From positions 7,519,001-7,583,000 of the forward strand of contig NZ_BLPG01000001.1 in assembly GCF_011764445.1 (NCBI RefSeq): a stretch of 64,000 bases of DNA, read 5' to 3'. This DNA is from Phytohabitans rumicis. GTDB lineage: Bacteria; Actinomycetota; Actinomycetes; Mycobacteriales; Micromonosporaceae. The notes beneath the pieces are model-generated. The model was not told where the DNA came from, ran no database searches, and saw only the letters and a program-made list of their open reading frames with translations. Position numbers and translations under genes: made by a program. Within the stretch, counting starts at the first letter, position 1. Every line of letters starts with the position of its first letter. This document shows, in pieces, positions 42,291 through 51,797 of the stretch.

Positions 42291-42489
42291 TGCGGCCCCG
42301 CGACGCGAACCCGTGGGCACCGTCCGCCGGGGTCGATTGTGGACCACGCAGGGTGAGGCCGCGGGAGCGACGGCACGGACCGCGACGGACATCGCGGTAG
42401 CTCAGAACTTGATCCTGAACCTGACCTCAAGCCGGTGAACCAGTGGCAGGTGTCCAGAGTGGACGCCTGCCACTGTCTGGGTCGAACGG

Positions 42490-43231
42490 TTAGCTGACGA
42501 TGGACAGTTCGAACGACACCGTGTCCCTGTCCGTGGTGACGCCGCCGCCCGCGCAGGCGGTCACTTCGGTGATCTCCGGATCCAGGACGAAGGTTTGATC
42601 GATGCCACCGTCGGTGGCGGTGTACAGGACCGCCCAGTTTCCCTCGTAGTTGTTGGTGGAACCGGTCACGGAGATGATCCAGCCGGTCCGGCCGCTTCCG
42701 GTGCCCACCAGCCGAATCGTGTCGCCGGATGACACGGGGTACGGTCGCCGCAGGCCGAGGCGTTCAGCGACAGCGCCGCCGTCTCCGGGCCGATATCGGT
42801 CACCGCGTTGGAACTGGTCGAGGTGAGCAAGATCTGGTAGTGGGTGACGCTGAAGACGCTGACCTTCATGATCTTGTTGGCGAGCACGCACGCCCGGTAG
42901 AAAAAGGTGCCGGACGTGGTGGGTGCGATGGTCTTGTCGATGGGCGTCTGTGCCCCGCTCCGCGCACCCGCGGGGCCCTGAAGACGACGGTCTCCGGACC
43001 ACCCACGGCGCTGGACCGCAGCACCGTCCATTCACCGGTGCCGTTGGCGAAGAATCCGGTCAGCCTCGCCCCGTTGTCCGACTGGACATGGTCGGTGCAC
43101 CGGCTGTCGCCGACGCCCAAGGTCTGCCCGGTAGCGATTCCCGCCGCGCTGGCCGGTGCCGTGGTCGCGGCCAGGAGCAGCGCGGTGGATGCCGCACACA
43201 CTCCCGCCCGTGTCCAGGTCTTTGTCCTCAT
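42490..43231 (-). CDS. secreted protein of unknown function, frame-interrupted twice
   Basis: MRTKTWTRAGVCAASTALLL, continuing AATTAPASAA, is a Sec signal peptide with an AxA cleavage site. The mature start is GIATGQTLGVGDSRCTDHVQ. Segments then continue in other frames: SGAQTPIDKTIAPTTSGTFF after a break near 42975 (ggggccc), and SSGDTIRLVGTGSGRTGWII after a break near 42755. The chain ends DRDTVSFELSIVS. GGAGG sits just upstream of ATG 43231. About 246 residues. Beta-rich, with two or more Cys; no family recognised. Both breaks lie by G/C runs, so sequence error is likely. Confidence 0.65.
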
Positions 43232-43409
43232 CAATCCTCCTTGCCGGGTGAGTGCCCTCTACGACCAAACATGACGGCCGGGCGTCAAGGACTCGTCAAG
43301 GCTGAGTCGGCGGTTTTCGGCCCGCCCGTCGCCGGGTCGGTGCGAGACTGGGTGGTGCCCCTGCCGGCGCCCCCGGGCGCCGGTCGACCCGACCCGGCAG
43401 GTGGTGCAC

Positions 43410-44600
43410 ATGTCCAACGACCACGAAATCCGTCCCTTCCGGCTCGACATGCCGGAAGAAGCGATCGCCGAGATGCGTAGCCGGATCGCGGCCACGCGCT
43501 GGCCCACCCGAGAGCTGGTCACCGATCGCTCCCAGGGCGTGCAGCTGGCGACGGTCCAGCAGCTGGCCCGCTACTGGACGACCAAACACGACTGGCGCGC
43601 GTTCGAGGCGAAGCTGAACGCCCTTCCGCAGTACACGACCGGCATCGACGGAGTCGAGATCCACTTCATCCACGTGCGGTCGCAGCACGAGAACGCCCTG
43701 CCGCTGGTCATGACGCACGGCTGGCCAGGCTCGGTCGCCGAGCTGCTCGGGGTCGTCGGCCCGCTCACCGACCCGACCGCGCACGGCGGCACTCCCGAGG
43801 ACGCATTCCACCTGGTGCTGCCGTCCTTGCCCGGCTACGGTTTCTCGGGCGAGCCGACCGAGCTCGGCTGGGACTCCGGCCGCATCGCACGCGCGTGGGC
43901 GCAGCTGATGGACCGCCTCGACTACACCCGCTACGTCGCCCAAGGCGGCGACGTGGGCGCCTCCGTCACGGACGCGATGGGCCGCCAAGCACCCGAAGGG
44001 CTGGTCGGCATCCACATCAACCTGCTCGCCGGAGCGATCGGTCTCAAGGACCAACTGCCGGCGAACTCCCAGCAGGAACGCGCGGCGCTTGACGCGCTCA
44101 ACGCGTTCACGACGGACGGCTTCGGCTACTTCCTGGAACAGTCCACCCGGCCGCAGACAATCGGCTACTCGCTACTGGATTCACCAGTCGGGCTGGCGGC
44201 CTGGATGCTCGACCACGACACGGACAGCTACTACAAGATCTCCCGCGCGTTCGTCGACGGCGAGCCCGCCGGCAACCTCACCCGGGACAACCTCCTCGAC
44301 AACATCACGCTGTACTGGCTGACCGGCACCGGCGCCTCGGCCGCCCGGTGGTACTGGGAATTCGGACGGGCCATAGCCCGAGCGGCCGGCCAGGCTCCGC
44401 CGGCGGTCTCGGTTCCGGTCGGCTTCACGACGTTCCCCGGCGAGATCTGGGCTGCCCCGCGCAGCTGGGTGGAGACGGTCTACCCCAACCTCATGTACTT
44501 CAACGAGGTCGGCAGCGGCGGCCACTTCCCCGCCTGGGAGGAGCCGGAACTCTTCTCCACCGAGGTGCGGGCCGCGTTCCGGCCGCTGCAGAAATCCTGA
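43410..44600 (+). CDS. epoxide hydrolase (EHN domain, alpha/beta hydrolase)
   Basis: 396 residues. The N-terminal EHN domain (IRPFRLDMPEEAIAEMRSRI, RWPTRELVTDRSQGVQLATV; residues 7-112) precedes the alpha/beta-hydrolase core. The oxyanion motif is THGWPGS (102-108), the nucleophile D181 in AQGGDVGASV and the base H372 in SGGHFPAWEEPE. It opens epoxides to diols through a covalent Asp intermediate, in the cytoplasm (no signal peptide). GGCAGGTGG precedes ATG 43410; an in-frame GTG lies 9 bases upstream. Followed by a bidirectional terminator shared with the convergent secreted enzyme. Confidence 0.93.
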   Translation: MSNDHEIRPFRLDMPEEAIAEMRSRIAATRWPTRELVTDRSQGVQLATVQQLARYWTTKHDWRAFEAKLNALPQYTTGIDGVEIHFIHVRSQHENALPLVMTHGWPGSVAELLGVVGPLTDPTAHGGTPEDAFHLVLPSLPGYGFSGEPTELGWDSGRIARAWAQLMDRLDYTRYVAQGGDVGASVTDAMGRQAPEGLVGIHINLLAGAIGLKDQLPANSQQERAALDALNAFTTDGFGYFLEQSTRPQTIGYSLLDSPVGLAAWMLDHDTDSYYKISRAFVDGEPAGNLTRDNLLDNITLYWLTGTGASAARWYWEFGRAIARAAGQAPPAVSVPVGFTTFPGEIWAAPRSWVETVYPNLMYFNEVGSGGHFPAWEEPELFSTEVRAAFRPLQKS

Positions 44601-44624
44601 GCCGGCTGTCAGGACGTCAGGTGC

Positions 44625-44662
44625 CGGGGCCGGCATCCGCACCGATGTGGATGCCGGCCCCG
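44625..44662. terminator. bidirectional terminator
   Basis: CGGGGCCGGCATCC (44625-44638) and its perfect complement (44649-44662) around a 10-base loop, in the 72-base gap between convergent genes. Confidence 0.8.
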
Positions 44663-44672
44663 CCCATGGCGG

Positions 44673-47663
44673 TCAGCTCAGCGGTTGGACCCAGATGTTG
44701 CGGTACTGGACAGGGTTCTGGTGGTCCTGGAGGCGGATGGATCCGGTCGCTGGTCCTTCGGGGATGTTTCCGCCGGTCGGCCCGGTGATGGCGACGTTGT
44801 CGTGGACGCGTACGCCGTTCCAGACCACGCTCACCCGGGCGTTCTCGATCTTGTTGCCGGCGGTGTCGTAGCGGGCGGCGCGGTATTCGATGTCGTACGT
44901 TTGCCAGGTCTCCGGCGGTGTCGCGGCGTTGACGTCGGGTGCCTTCTGCTGGTAAATCGCGCCGGCCTCGTTGTTGTCCCGTGTCGGGTCGCCGTACGAG
45001 TCGAGAACCTGGATCTCGTACCGCTCCTGGAGGTAGACGCCGCTGTTGCCGCGGTTCTGGCCGGTGACGTCGGGCGGGAGCAGCGGCACCTTGAACTCGA
45101 CGTGTAGCCGGAAGTCGCCGAACGCCTGCTTGGTGCGCAGGTCGCCGTTGCGGACCTCCATCGCGCCGCCGGCGATCCTGGCCCAGCTGGCGGTGCGGCC
45201 GTCGGTGTGCTGCCACTCTGTGAGGTCGGCGCCGTCGAAGAGGACGATCCGCTGACCCGGCCGGCGTACGGTGACGAGGTCGAGGTTGACGTGGCCGGTG
45301 TCGGTGGCGTCCACCCGGTACTGGATCGCGTTGACGCCGCGGCGCAGCGTGAGCCGTTCGGTCTTGGTCGCCCACTCGTCCCAGGTGACCGTGGTCGGCA
45401 GGACGGTCTGCCGTACCTTGCGGCCGTTGACGTGGATGCTGACCGTCTTGTTGCCCTGGAACGGGTTGGGTCCGTTGCTGTAGCGGAGCCCGACCTCGTA
45501 CTCGCCGGCTTGTGAAACGTCGACGTGGACGGTGGTGGAGGCATTCAGCGCGCCGTAACCGGCGACGAAGCCGACCCCGGAGTAGCCGCGGTGGTCGGTC
45601 GCGAGCCGGGCGCTGCCCTCGCGGTTGCCCTCCTCGGCCTCGTAGAAAATCTGGTCCGGCTGCGGCCCGGGGATGTTGTTGAGGGTGTACCAAGCCTCGG
45701 TGCTCCACAGCTCCTCGCCGTTCGCGGCGGCGAACGGGCGCGGTGAGCGCAGGTACACGACGCGGTCGCGCTGGAGACCGTCGACCGTCAGCGTGACGGT
45801 CTTGCGGTCCGCGGAGACCTTGGCCGCGGTGACCTTCAGGGTCTCCTCGTCGACCTTCGGCCCGCCGTACGCGGGGGTCGCCGCGTACCGCCACTGCGCG
45901 ATCCGGTAGCTCTGCGCGATGTTCTGGATGGTGGCGGTGGACAGCGGCTGGGTGTACTCGATCGTGAAGCCGTTCCGGGTGGCGCTCATCGACTTCATGT
46001 CGAACGCGTTGGCACCGCTCGGCGTCAGCTTCTGCAGCCCGTGGCGCAGCTTTCCGGCCTGGCCCCAGTTGCCTTCGGCGCCCAGACCACCGACGTAGAC
46101 GGCGCCGTCAGGGCCGATGGTGACCCGGTTGACACCGGCCTCCAGCCCTTGCGTGTGCCGGAAGACGGCGCCTTGGTACTCGCCAGCCACCTTTTCCAAG
46201 TACGCCCGCTGCAACCCGCCGTACGTCACGTCACCGATGAGCAGCTGCCCGCGGAACGGCCCGTTCTTCAGCAGCACCGGCGTGCTCGGCGAGTTGGCGA
46301 TGTCGTTCTGCGGCAGCCACAGCACTGGCTTGGTGACCGGGTTGGCGTCGAACGGGCCGTCCTGGTTGGTGTAGTGGTTGAAGAAGCGGTCCTGCTTGAT
46401 GTGGACGAGCTTCGACGAGGGCAGCCAGCCGCCCTGGTTGTCGGTGGCGAAGAGTTCGCCGTCCGGGCCCCAACCGATGCCGTTCGGCGTACGCAGGCCA
46501 CCGGCCACATAGGACACTTTGCCGGTACGCCGGTTGACCACGATGCTGGTGCCCCGGTTGCCCACCGGCTGCGGATCGGTCGTCGCGCCGCCGAGGTTGA
46601 TCGCGACCGACAGGTTGAGGTAGAAGTTGCCGCCCTTGTAGAGCAGGCCGAACGCGAACTCGTGGAAGTTGCCGCCGAACGGCCAGACCGCCACCGTCCG
46701 CTGCTCGTCGACGACCTCGTCGCCGTCGACGTCCCGCAGCTCGGTGAGCTCGTGCTTCTGCGACACGTAGATGGTGCCGTCGACCACCGCCAGGCCCATC
46801 GGCTCCTTCAGCCCGCTGGCGACCTTCTTGTACCTGACCCGCTCAGGGCTCGTCCGCCCCGTCACCTTGTCCACTATGTACACCTCGCCGAGCATCTGGT
46901 CGCTGCCGCCCCAGGTGGCGATGACCAGCCGGCCGTCGGCGGTCCAGTCCATAGCGGACACTTGCGGCTCGAAGCCGGCAGGGCGCAGGTCGGTGAGCGC
47001 GTAGTTGGGGTGCACCGCGTCCAGCGGGAGGCCGTCGCCGGGCGCGTCGTCGACGCCCTGGCACGCCTTGTATCCGGGCGCGGTCACCCGGACGACGCCG
47101 GCGTCCGTGCTCAGCACCGATGTGGGTACGACGGCGAAGTCCGCGGCGCCCGGCGGCTTCCAGGCCAGCGTGAGCTGTTGGCCGCCGCCCGCCTCGAAGT
47201 GCTCGATCCGCAGCGCGTGGTAGCCCTCGGTCAGGGAGACCGTGCCGTCCTTCGACGTCGCTCCGTGCAGCCCGTCGTGGTCGACCACCAGCGCGTCGTC
47301 GACGGTGAGCTGAGACCCGTCGTCGCTGGTCAGCCGGAACGTGTACGCGCCGCTGGCCGGGACGTTGATGTTGCCGATGACGTGGGTGACGAAGTTGTCC
47401 TCGAAGCCGAAGTCGGCCGCACTGGTCCAGTCGACGACCGGCATCAGCTTGTCGACGTTCGGTGTCTGGCCGGGCTTGAGTGTGCAGATCTCGGTGAGCG
47501 GCACCCGTACGTCGTACGTACGCAGCGTGATGCCCGGTTCCTGTGCTGGTAGGGCCGCGGCCCGGACGGCACCAGGCGTGGCGACCGCGGCCAACGGACC
47601 GAGGAGCGCGACGCCGAGGAGCGCGGCTAGGCGGCTCACTCGTGGGGGCGAGGGGGCATTCAT
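44673..47663 (-). CDS. secreted multidomain carbohydrate-active protein (PA14, sugar-dehydrogenase-like propeller, CBM-like, DUF1080)
   Basis: 996 residues. The signal peptide SRLAALLGVALLGPLAAVAT ends near AVRAA. Domains in order: PA14 (about 60-200; FVTHVIGNINVPASGAYTFR, EGYHALRIEHFEAGGGQQLT); a PQQ/sorbosone-dehydrogenase-like beta-propeller (about 225-560; DGRLVIATWGGSDQMLGEVY, GLRTPNGIGWGPDGELFATD); a carbohydrate-binding-like beta domain (about 660-790; YEAEEGNREGSARLATDHRG); and a C-terminal DUF1080/3-keto-glycoside hydrolase jelly roll (about 800-996; FDGADLTEWQHTDG, NRGNSGVYLQERYEIQVLDS). It probably degrades or binds exported glycans. AAGGAGGA precedes ATG 47663. Confidence 0.88.
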   Translation of the reverse strand: MNAPSPPRVSRLAALLGVALLGPLAAVATPGAVRAAALPAQEPGITLRTYDVRVPLTEICTLKPGQTPNVDKLMPVVDWTSAADFGFEDNFVTHVIGNINVPASGAYTFRLTSDDGSQLTVDDALVVDHDGLHGATSKDGTVSLTEGYHALRIEHFEAGGGQQLTLAWKPPGAADFAVVPTSVLSTDAGVVRVTAPGYKACQGVDDAPGDGLPLDAVHPNYALTDLRPAGFEPQVSAMDWTADGRLVIATWGGSDQMLGEVYIVDKVTGRTSPERVRYKKVASGLKEPMGLAVVDGTIYVSQKHELTELRDVDGDEVVDEQRTVAVWPFGGNFHEFAFGLLYKGGNFYLNLSVAINLGGATTDPQPVGNRGTSIVVNRRTGKVSYVAGGLRTPNGIGWGPDGELFATDNQGGWLPSSKLVHIKQDRFFNHYTNQDGPFDANPVTKPVLWLPQNDIANSPSTPVLLKNGPFRGQLLIGDVTYGGLQRAYLEKVAGEYQGAVFRHTQGLEAGVNRVTIGPDGAVYVGGLGAEGNWGQAGKLRHGLQKLTPSGANAFDMKSMSATRNGFTIEYTQPLSTATIQNIAQSYRIAQWRYAATPAYGGPKVDEETLKVTAAKVSADRKTVTLTVDGLQRDRVVYLRSPRPFAAANGEELWSTEAWYTLNNIPGPQPDQIFYEAEEGNREGSARLATDHRGYSGVGFVAGYGALNASTTVHVDVSQAGEYEVGLRYSNGPNPFQGNKTVSIHVNGRKVRQTVLPTTVTWDEWATKTERLTLRRGVNAIQYRVDATDTGHVNLDLVTVRRPGQRIVLFDGADLTEWQHTDGRTASWARIAGGAMEVRNGDLRTKQAFGDFRLHVEFKVPLLPPDVTGQNRGNSGVYLQERYEIQVLDSYGDPTRDNNEAGAIYQQKAPDVNAATPPETWQTYDIEYRAARYDTAGNKIENARVSVVWNGVRVHDNVAITGPTGGNIPEGPATGSIRLQDHQNPVQYRNIWVQPLS

Positions 47664-47767
47664 TCCTCCTTGGACGGTGCTGGTGAGGAGCCGCCGTGGA
47701 GCCAACGCCGGGGGTGCCTGCCCGGCGACGGAGAGAACCACGGTCACGGCGGTGGGATCATCATCAG

Positions 47768-47826
47768 CCACATTCGATGAAACTGCTAGAGCTTTTGAGA
47801 GATGAATGTGAACTTTTGAATGTGGA
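47768..47826. promoter_or_regulatory. GAATGTG repeats upstream of the secreted multidomain enzyme
   Basis: TGAATGTGAA (47803-47812) and TGAATGTGGA (47817-47826) are direct repeats 14 bases apart. CCACATTC (47768-47775) is the inverse of GAATGTGG. They lie in an AT-rich patch 105-163 bases before the start at 47663, resembling a multi-site operator. The regulator is unknown. Confidence 0.5.
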
Positions 47827-47875
47827 TACAAAAGTCATGACCCATGGCGGGCGATGAGGTCGCGGGATTAATGTA

Positions 47876-47887
47876 CGGACTAGTACG
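47876..47887. promoter_or_regulatory. near-palindrome upstream of the alpha/beta-hydrolase gene
   Basis: CGGACTAGTACG, an imperfect palindrome centred on ACTAGT, lies 26 bases before the ATG at 47913 and overlaps where a promoter should be. It resembles TetR-type operators; no TetR gene is adjacent. Confidence 0.3.
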
Positions 47888-47912
47888 TTAGTTGCGGCGA
47901 GCGGAGTTGATC

Positions 47913-49685
47913 ATGTCTACGCTGGCGAAGATGGTGGCGGTCCTGGTGTTCGCCAGCGGGCTGACCGGCCCGGTTGGGTCGACCGCGCACGCCGCACCAG
48001 CCCACGACGCGGTGCCTGTCCCTGTGGTCAGCGGTCCGATTCCCTCCACAGTGGGCAGTGCGGGCCACGACTACACGTTCTTCGCCAGCGACCTCGATCT
48101 CGCCGCCCGCGGCTACGTCGAGCAGGAGTTCTTCTACAGCGGTCTGGCGAACGTCTACGACGCGACCGTCGCACCCGGGATCGGTGCCCGGCCCACGCCG
48201 TCCCCGACGGCCAACATCGTCTCCACCGGTCACCCGTACCGGACCCGCATGGTGGTGCGGCGTCCGGCCCGTCCGGCGGCGTTCAACGGCACCGTGGTCG
48301 TGGAGTGGCTCAACGCCACCAGCCAGTACGACGTCGAGGCACTGTGGTTCCGTACGCACGAGTTCCTGATCCGGGAGGGCTACGCGTGGGTCGGCATCAC
48401 CGCGCAAAGCGGCCCGATCACCAATCCGACTCTCGGCCTCAAGGCGTTCAGTCCACAGCGGTACGGCGGCCTCGACCTCACCGACAGCGGGACACTCACG
48501 TCCGGTGACCCGTTGTCGTACGACGTCTACGCCCAAGGACTGCGTGCGGTTCGCGCGACCGGTGTGCTCGGGGGTCTGCGCAACCGCGTGCGGACCGTCG
48601 TCGCGGCGGGAGTGTCCCAGTCCGCCGGACGGGTGTCGGTATTCGTCAACGCGATCCAGCCCCGCGGCCGGGCCGTCGCCGATGCCGCCCTGCTCTACAT
48701 CGGCGGCGAGCGCATGCGCACCGACCTGGGTCTGCCCGTGTTCAAGGTGCTGTCCGAAACCGAGTTCACCGCACCGCCCTCGGCCAACGAGATCAGCTCG
48801 CTGCAGCCGGACACCAACCGGATGCGGACGTGGTCGATCGCTGGGGCATCCCACTCGGACTGGGCCTCGTTCGCGGTTCGCTACGCGCTGCTGCAGCGCG
48901 ACCAGCCGGCAGCCCCGTTGCGGGACAACTGTGCCCGGCCGAGCCGCAGCCGCATCCCGGACCGCTTCCCGCTGTCCGCCGCGATCCACCATCTGGCCGC
49001 CTGGGCCCGGCGAGGCGTACCTCCACCGAAGGCGCCGCTCATCACACTCGCCGCAGACGGCGCCACCGTGCTGCGCGACGACCGCGGCAATGCGTTGGGC
49101 GGTCTGCGTTTGGCCCCGTTCGAGGTGCCCGTCGCCCTCGACACCGGCGTGAACGAGAACCCGCCGGGCGGGACCGGATTGTGCTTCCTCAACGGCACGC
49201 ACCTCCCGTTCGACCGGCAAACGCTGCGCACGCTCTACCCCGATCGCCAGGCGTACCTGCGACAGTTCACCGACGTGGCGTGGAGGAACGTGTACGCCGG
49301 CTACGTCCTGCCCGCCGACGCGCGGGAAATGCTGCGGTACGCGCAAAGCTCACTCGCCGGGCGCGACCTCGAATGTGGACCCCTGTGCGCCAACGTGGCC
49401 CAGTTCCCCATCCAGCCGTCCACCCAGTTGCTGCGCGACCACACCGCCTTCCTTTACCTGCGAGGAGGGGACCAGCTCCTGCGTACCCTCGATCAGGCCA
49501 CTCTCGCGGTGGCCCGCGGCCAGTCCGAGCCCGCGGACCGGAAACGTTTCTTCGAGCACGCGATCCGGTCGCTCCAGCACTATCAGACGCAGCTCGACCG
49601 GGAGTACCAACAGGGTCACACGACAGCGGACCAGGTCCGCCTGCTCGGCGGATACGCGCAGATCCTGATCGAAAGCCTGTCGTGA
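47913..49685 (+). CDS. secreted alpha/beta-hydrolase domain protein
   Basis: 590 residues. The signal peptide MSTLAKMVAVLVFASGLTGP ends near STAHAAP. The family (alpha/beta hydrolase domain-containing, Abhydrolase_10 type) is recognised by FNGTVVVEWLNATSQYDVEA, the nucleophile elbow AAGVSQSAGRVSVFVN (GxSxSx), and IAGASHSDW near the acid/base region. The C-terminus has LCFLNGTHLPFDRQTLRTLY. It is likely an exported ester hydrolase, substrate unknown. GGAG precedes ATG 47913. Divergent from the multidomain enzyme. The GH1 gene follows after 74 bases, so this may be a small glycan/ester degradation group. Confidence 0.87.
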   Translation: MSTLAKMVAVLVFASGLTGPVGSTAHAAPAHDAVPVPVVSGPIPSTVGSAGHDYTFFASDLDLAARGYVEQEFFYSGLANVYDATVAPGIGARPTPSPTANIVSTGHPYRTRMVVRRPARPAAFNGTVVVEWLNATSQYDVEALWFRTHEFLIREGYAWVGITAQSGPITNPTLGLKAFSPQRYGGLDLTDSGTLTSGDPLSYDVYAQGLRAVRATGVLGGLRNRVRTVVAAGVSQSAGRVSVFVNAIQPRGRAVADAALLYIGGERMRTDLGLPVFKVLSETEFTAPPSANEISSLQPDTNRMRTWSIAGASHSDWASFAVRYALLQRDQPAAPLRDNCARPSRSRIPDRFPLSAAIHHLAAWARRGVPPPKAPLITLAADGATVLRDDRGNALGGLRLAPFEVPVALDTGVNENPPGGTGLCFLNGTHLPFDRQTLRTLYPDRQAYLRQFTDVAWRNVYAGYVLPADAREMLRYAQSSLAGRDLECGPLCANVAQFPIQPSTQLLRDHTAFLYLRGGDQLLRTLDQATLAVARGQSEPADRKRFFEHAIRSLQHYQTQLDREYQQGHTTADQVRLLGGYAQILIESLS

Positions 49686-49759
49686 ACCCAGCCAAGCCGC
49701 ACCCGGTCAGGCTACCGCGGCGCTCGTCGCGGTCCAGACCGTCGCTCTAGGCTTGGTGG

Positions 49760-50998
49760 ATGAGGCGCTTCCCCGACAGTTTCCTATTCGGTGTCGCCAC
49801 CTCCGGTCACCAGACCGAGGGGGACAACACCAGCAGCGACACCTGGTTCTTGGAGAATGTTCAGCCGACCGTCTTCACCGAACGCTCCGGCCGTGCTTGT
49901 AACAGCTGGGAGCTGTGGCGGGAAGACCTCGATCTGGTCCAGGCCATGGGGCTGGGCGCCTTCCGGTTCTCCCTGGAGTGGGCCAGGATCGAGCCGCAGG
50001 AGGGTGCCTTCGCCAGCGAGGCGTTGGAGCACTATGCGGCTATTGTCGACGGCTGCTCGCAGCGCGGTCTGGCGCCGGTGGTGACTCTCAACCACCTGAC
50101 CAGTCCACATTGGTTCGCCAAGCGCGGCGGCTGGCTGGATCCCGCCGCGCCGGGGCTGTTCGCCCGGTACTGCGACAAGGTGATGGACCACTTCGGCGAC
50201 CGGATCACCGCCGCCGTCACCCTCAACGAGCCGAACCTGCCGCAGCTGCTGTCCTGGGTGGACCCGCCGGCATCCGTCCGGGAGTTGGAGCGGGCCACGC
50301 TGGAGGCGGCCAGCGTCGCCGCGGGCGTGCCCCGCTACCGGGTCGGCAACATCATGCTGCCGGAAGAGTTCGACGCGATGCGGGATGGCATGACGGCGGG
50401 CCACCTCGCCGCCCGGGAGGCGCTCAAGGCAAGGCGACCCGAGCTGCCCGTGGGCCTGTCCATCGCGATCGTTGACGACCGGGTGGCCGGCGACGACCCG
50501 ACACTGCGCGACCGCAAGCGCGCTGAGTTGTACGACCACTGGCTGCGGCTGGCCCGCGAAGACGACTTTATCGGCATCCAGAACTACGAGAGCGCGGTCT
50601 ACGACGCCGACGGGCTGTTGCCGCCGCCGCCGGGCGCCACGCTCAACCAGTTGGGTTCGGCGATCGATACCGGGTCGCTCGGCGGCGCCGTGCGGTACGC
50701 CCACGAGGTCAGCGGCGCGCCGGTCTTCGTGACCGAACACGGCATCGGCATCGACGACGACACCCTGCGGGCCGGCTTCGTCGAACCGTCGCTAGCCGGC
50801 CTGCTCGACGCGATCGAGGAGGGCGTGCCGGTGCTCGGCTACTGCCACTGGACCCTGCTGGACAACTTCGAGTGGACCGCCGGCTACACCTTCCACTTCG
50901 GACTCCACACAGTGGACAGGGAGACATTCTCCCGCACCCCGAAGCCGAGCGCGGGCGAGTACGCCGCCATCGCGACCAGCCGGACCGTGAAGGGCTAG
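49760..50998 (+). CDS. glycoside hydrolase family 1 beta-glycosidase
   Basis: 412 residues, slightly shorter than most GH1 enzymes (about 440-480). It opens FPDSFLFGVATSGHQTEGDN (sugar-subsite Gln/His). FRFSLEWARIEPQEG follows near 70-85, the acid/base Glu is E157 in TLNEPN, and the nucleophile Glu is in FVTEHGIGID, where the usual ENG is EHG. The end has CHWTLLDNFEWTAGYTFHFG. No signal peptide, so it cleaves imported beta-glycosides in the cytoplasm. ATG 49760 has only a weak RBS. It may use products of the neighbouring secreted glycan-active protein. Confidence 0.93.
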   Translation: MRRFPDSFLFGVATSGHQTEGDNTSSDTWFLENVQPTVFTERSGRACNSWELWREDLDLVQAMGLGAFRFSLEWARIEPQEGAFASEALEHYAAIVDGCSQRGLAPVVTLNHLTSPHWFAKRGGWLDPAAPGLFARYCDKVMDHFGDRITAAVTLNEPNLPQLLSWVDPPASVRELERATLEAASVAAGVPRYRVGNIMLPEEFDAMRDGMTAGHLAAREALKARRPELPVGLSIAIVDDRVAGDDPTLRDRKRAELYDHWLRLAREDDFIGIQNYESAVYDADGLLPPPPGATLNQLGSAIDTGSLGGAVRYAHEVSGAPVFVTEHGIGIDDDTLRAGFVEPSLAGLLDAIEEGVPVLGYCHWTLLDNFEWTAGYTFHFGLHTVDRETFSRTPKPSAGEYAAIATSRTVKG

Positions 50999-51017
50999 CG
51001 GCGAGGTCCCCGGCCCG

Positions 51018-51797
51018 TTAGGCGCGCATTTTTGCGTACAGGTGCGGGTCGTGGGCGTTGATGATCGTGACGTTCGACTCTGCGCGGCGGTGGAGTTCCG
51101 CGAGCCGGGCGTGGTTTTCCCGGACCTTCCTCAGGTCGTATGCGATCAGTGTCTCCTGTACTCGGAGGACGCCGGGTACGCGGCTACGGCCGTCGAGGGT
51201 GCCGTGATGGTAGAAGGCGTCGCCGCAGTGCAGCAGCCATCCGCGGCCGGTGTCGACGGCGACGCACGCGTGTCCGCGGGTGTGGCCCGGAAGCGGGATG
51301 AGCACGATCCCGGGGTCGATCGCGTCGAGTTGCTTGGCGGCGGCGAACCCGTGCCACGTTTCGCCGCCGGGCTCGTGCTCGACGACCTTGGGGCCGTGCG
51401 CCCACTGGGCGGGGCGGTAGCGCAGCTTCTCCCGCCAGGACGGGGAGTGGATCGCCCCGAACGCCTCGGCGGATGTCACGTGGATCTGGGCGTCGGGGAA
51501 GTCGGCGATTCCGCCGATGTGGTCGAGGTCGAAGTGTGTGATGACGATGTGCCGGACGTCCTCCCGGCGGAAACCGAGCCGCTCGATCTGTCGGGCGGCG
51601 GTCTCCTCGGGGTCCAGCACCGGCTTCGTGAGGCGGCGTACGGGCCCTACCCGGTGGACGGGATCGGCGATGTCCTTCAGCCCGTAGCCGCTGTCGACCA
51701 GGGCCAGACCGTTGTCGGTCTCGAGGAGCAAGACATGGCAGACCATGTGTGCGCCTGGCAGCAGCATCGTTCCGCAGTTGAGGTGATGAACGTTCAT
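51018..51797 (-). CDS. metallo-beta-lactamase-fold hydrolase, N-acyl-homoserine lactonase-like
   Basis: 259 residues with the dinuclear zinc motif [10 protein letters not shown] (H88, D90, D92, H93), [14 protein letters not shown] and HCGDAFYH. The order and spacing, and [20 protein letters not shown] at the N-terminus, match AHL-lactonase-like proteins. It may open lactone rings of signals or other small molecules. Its ATG overlaps the stop of the upstream NAD(P)-binding gene (ATGA), so the two are co-translated, under the TetR at 52423. Confidence 0.9.
   Translation of the reverse strand: MNVHHLNCGTMLLPGAHMVCHVLLLETDNGLALVDSGYGLKDIADPVHRVGPVRRLTKPVLDPEETAARQIERLGFRREDVRHIVITHFDLDHIGGIADFPDAQIHVTSAEAFGAIHSPSWREKLRYRPAQWAHGPKVVEHEPGGETWHGFAAAKQLDAIDPGIVLIPLPGHTRGHACVAVDTGRGWLLHCGDAFYHHGTLDGRSRVPGVLRVQETLIAYDLRKVRENHARLAELHRRAESNVTIINAHDPHLYAKMRA

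Larger units (their letters stand above)
41558..42489. other. 932-bp non-coding region with repeats and hairpins
   Basis: No convincing gene. It holds copy 2 of the 144-bp repeat (41738-41881), a short hairpin TTGCCCCT-GG-AGGGGCAA (42119-42136) and a 16-bp-arm palindrome (42239-42290). A 220-codon leftward frame (41573-42235) is open but has repeat-derived, Arg/Pro-rich composition and is not called. This looks like an accumulation site for repeats between the unknown protein and the secreted protein. Confidence 0.7.
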
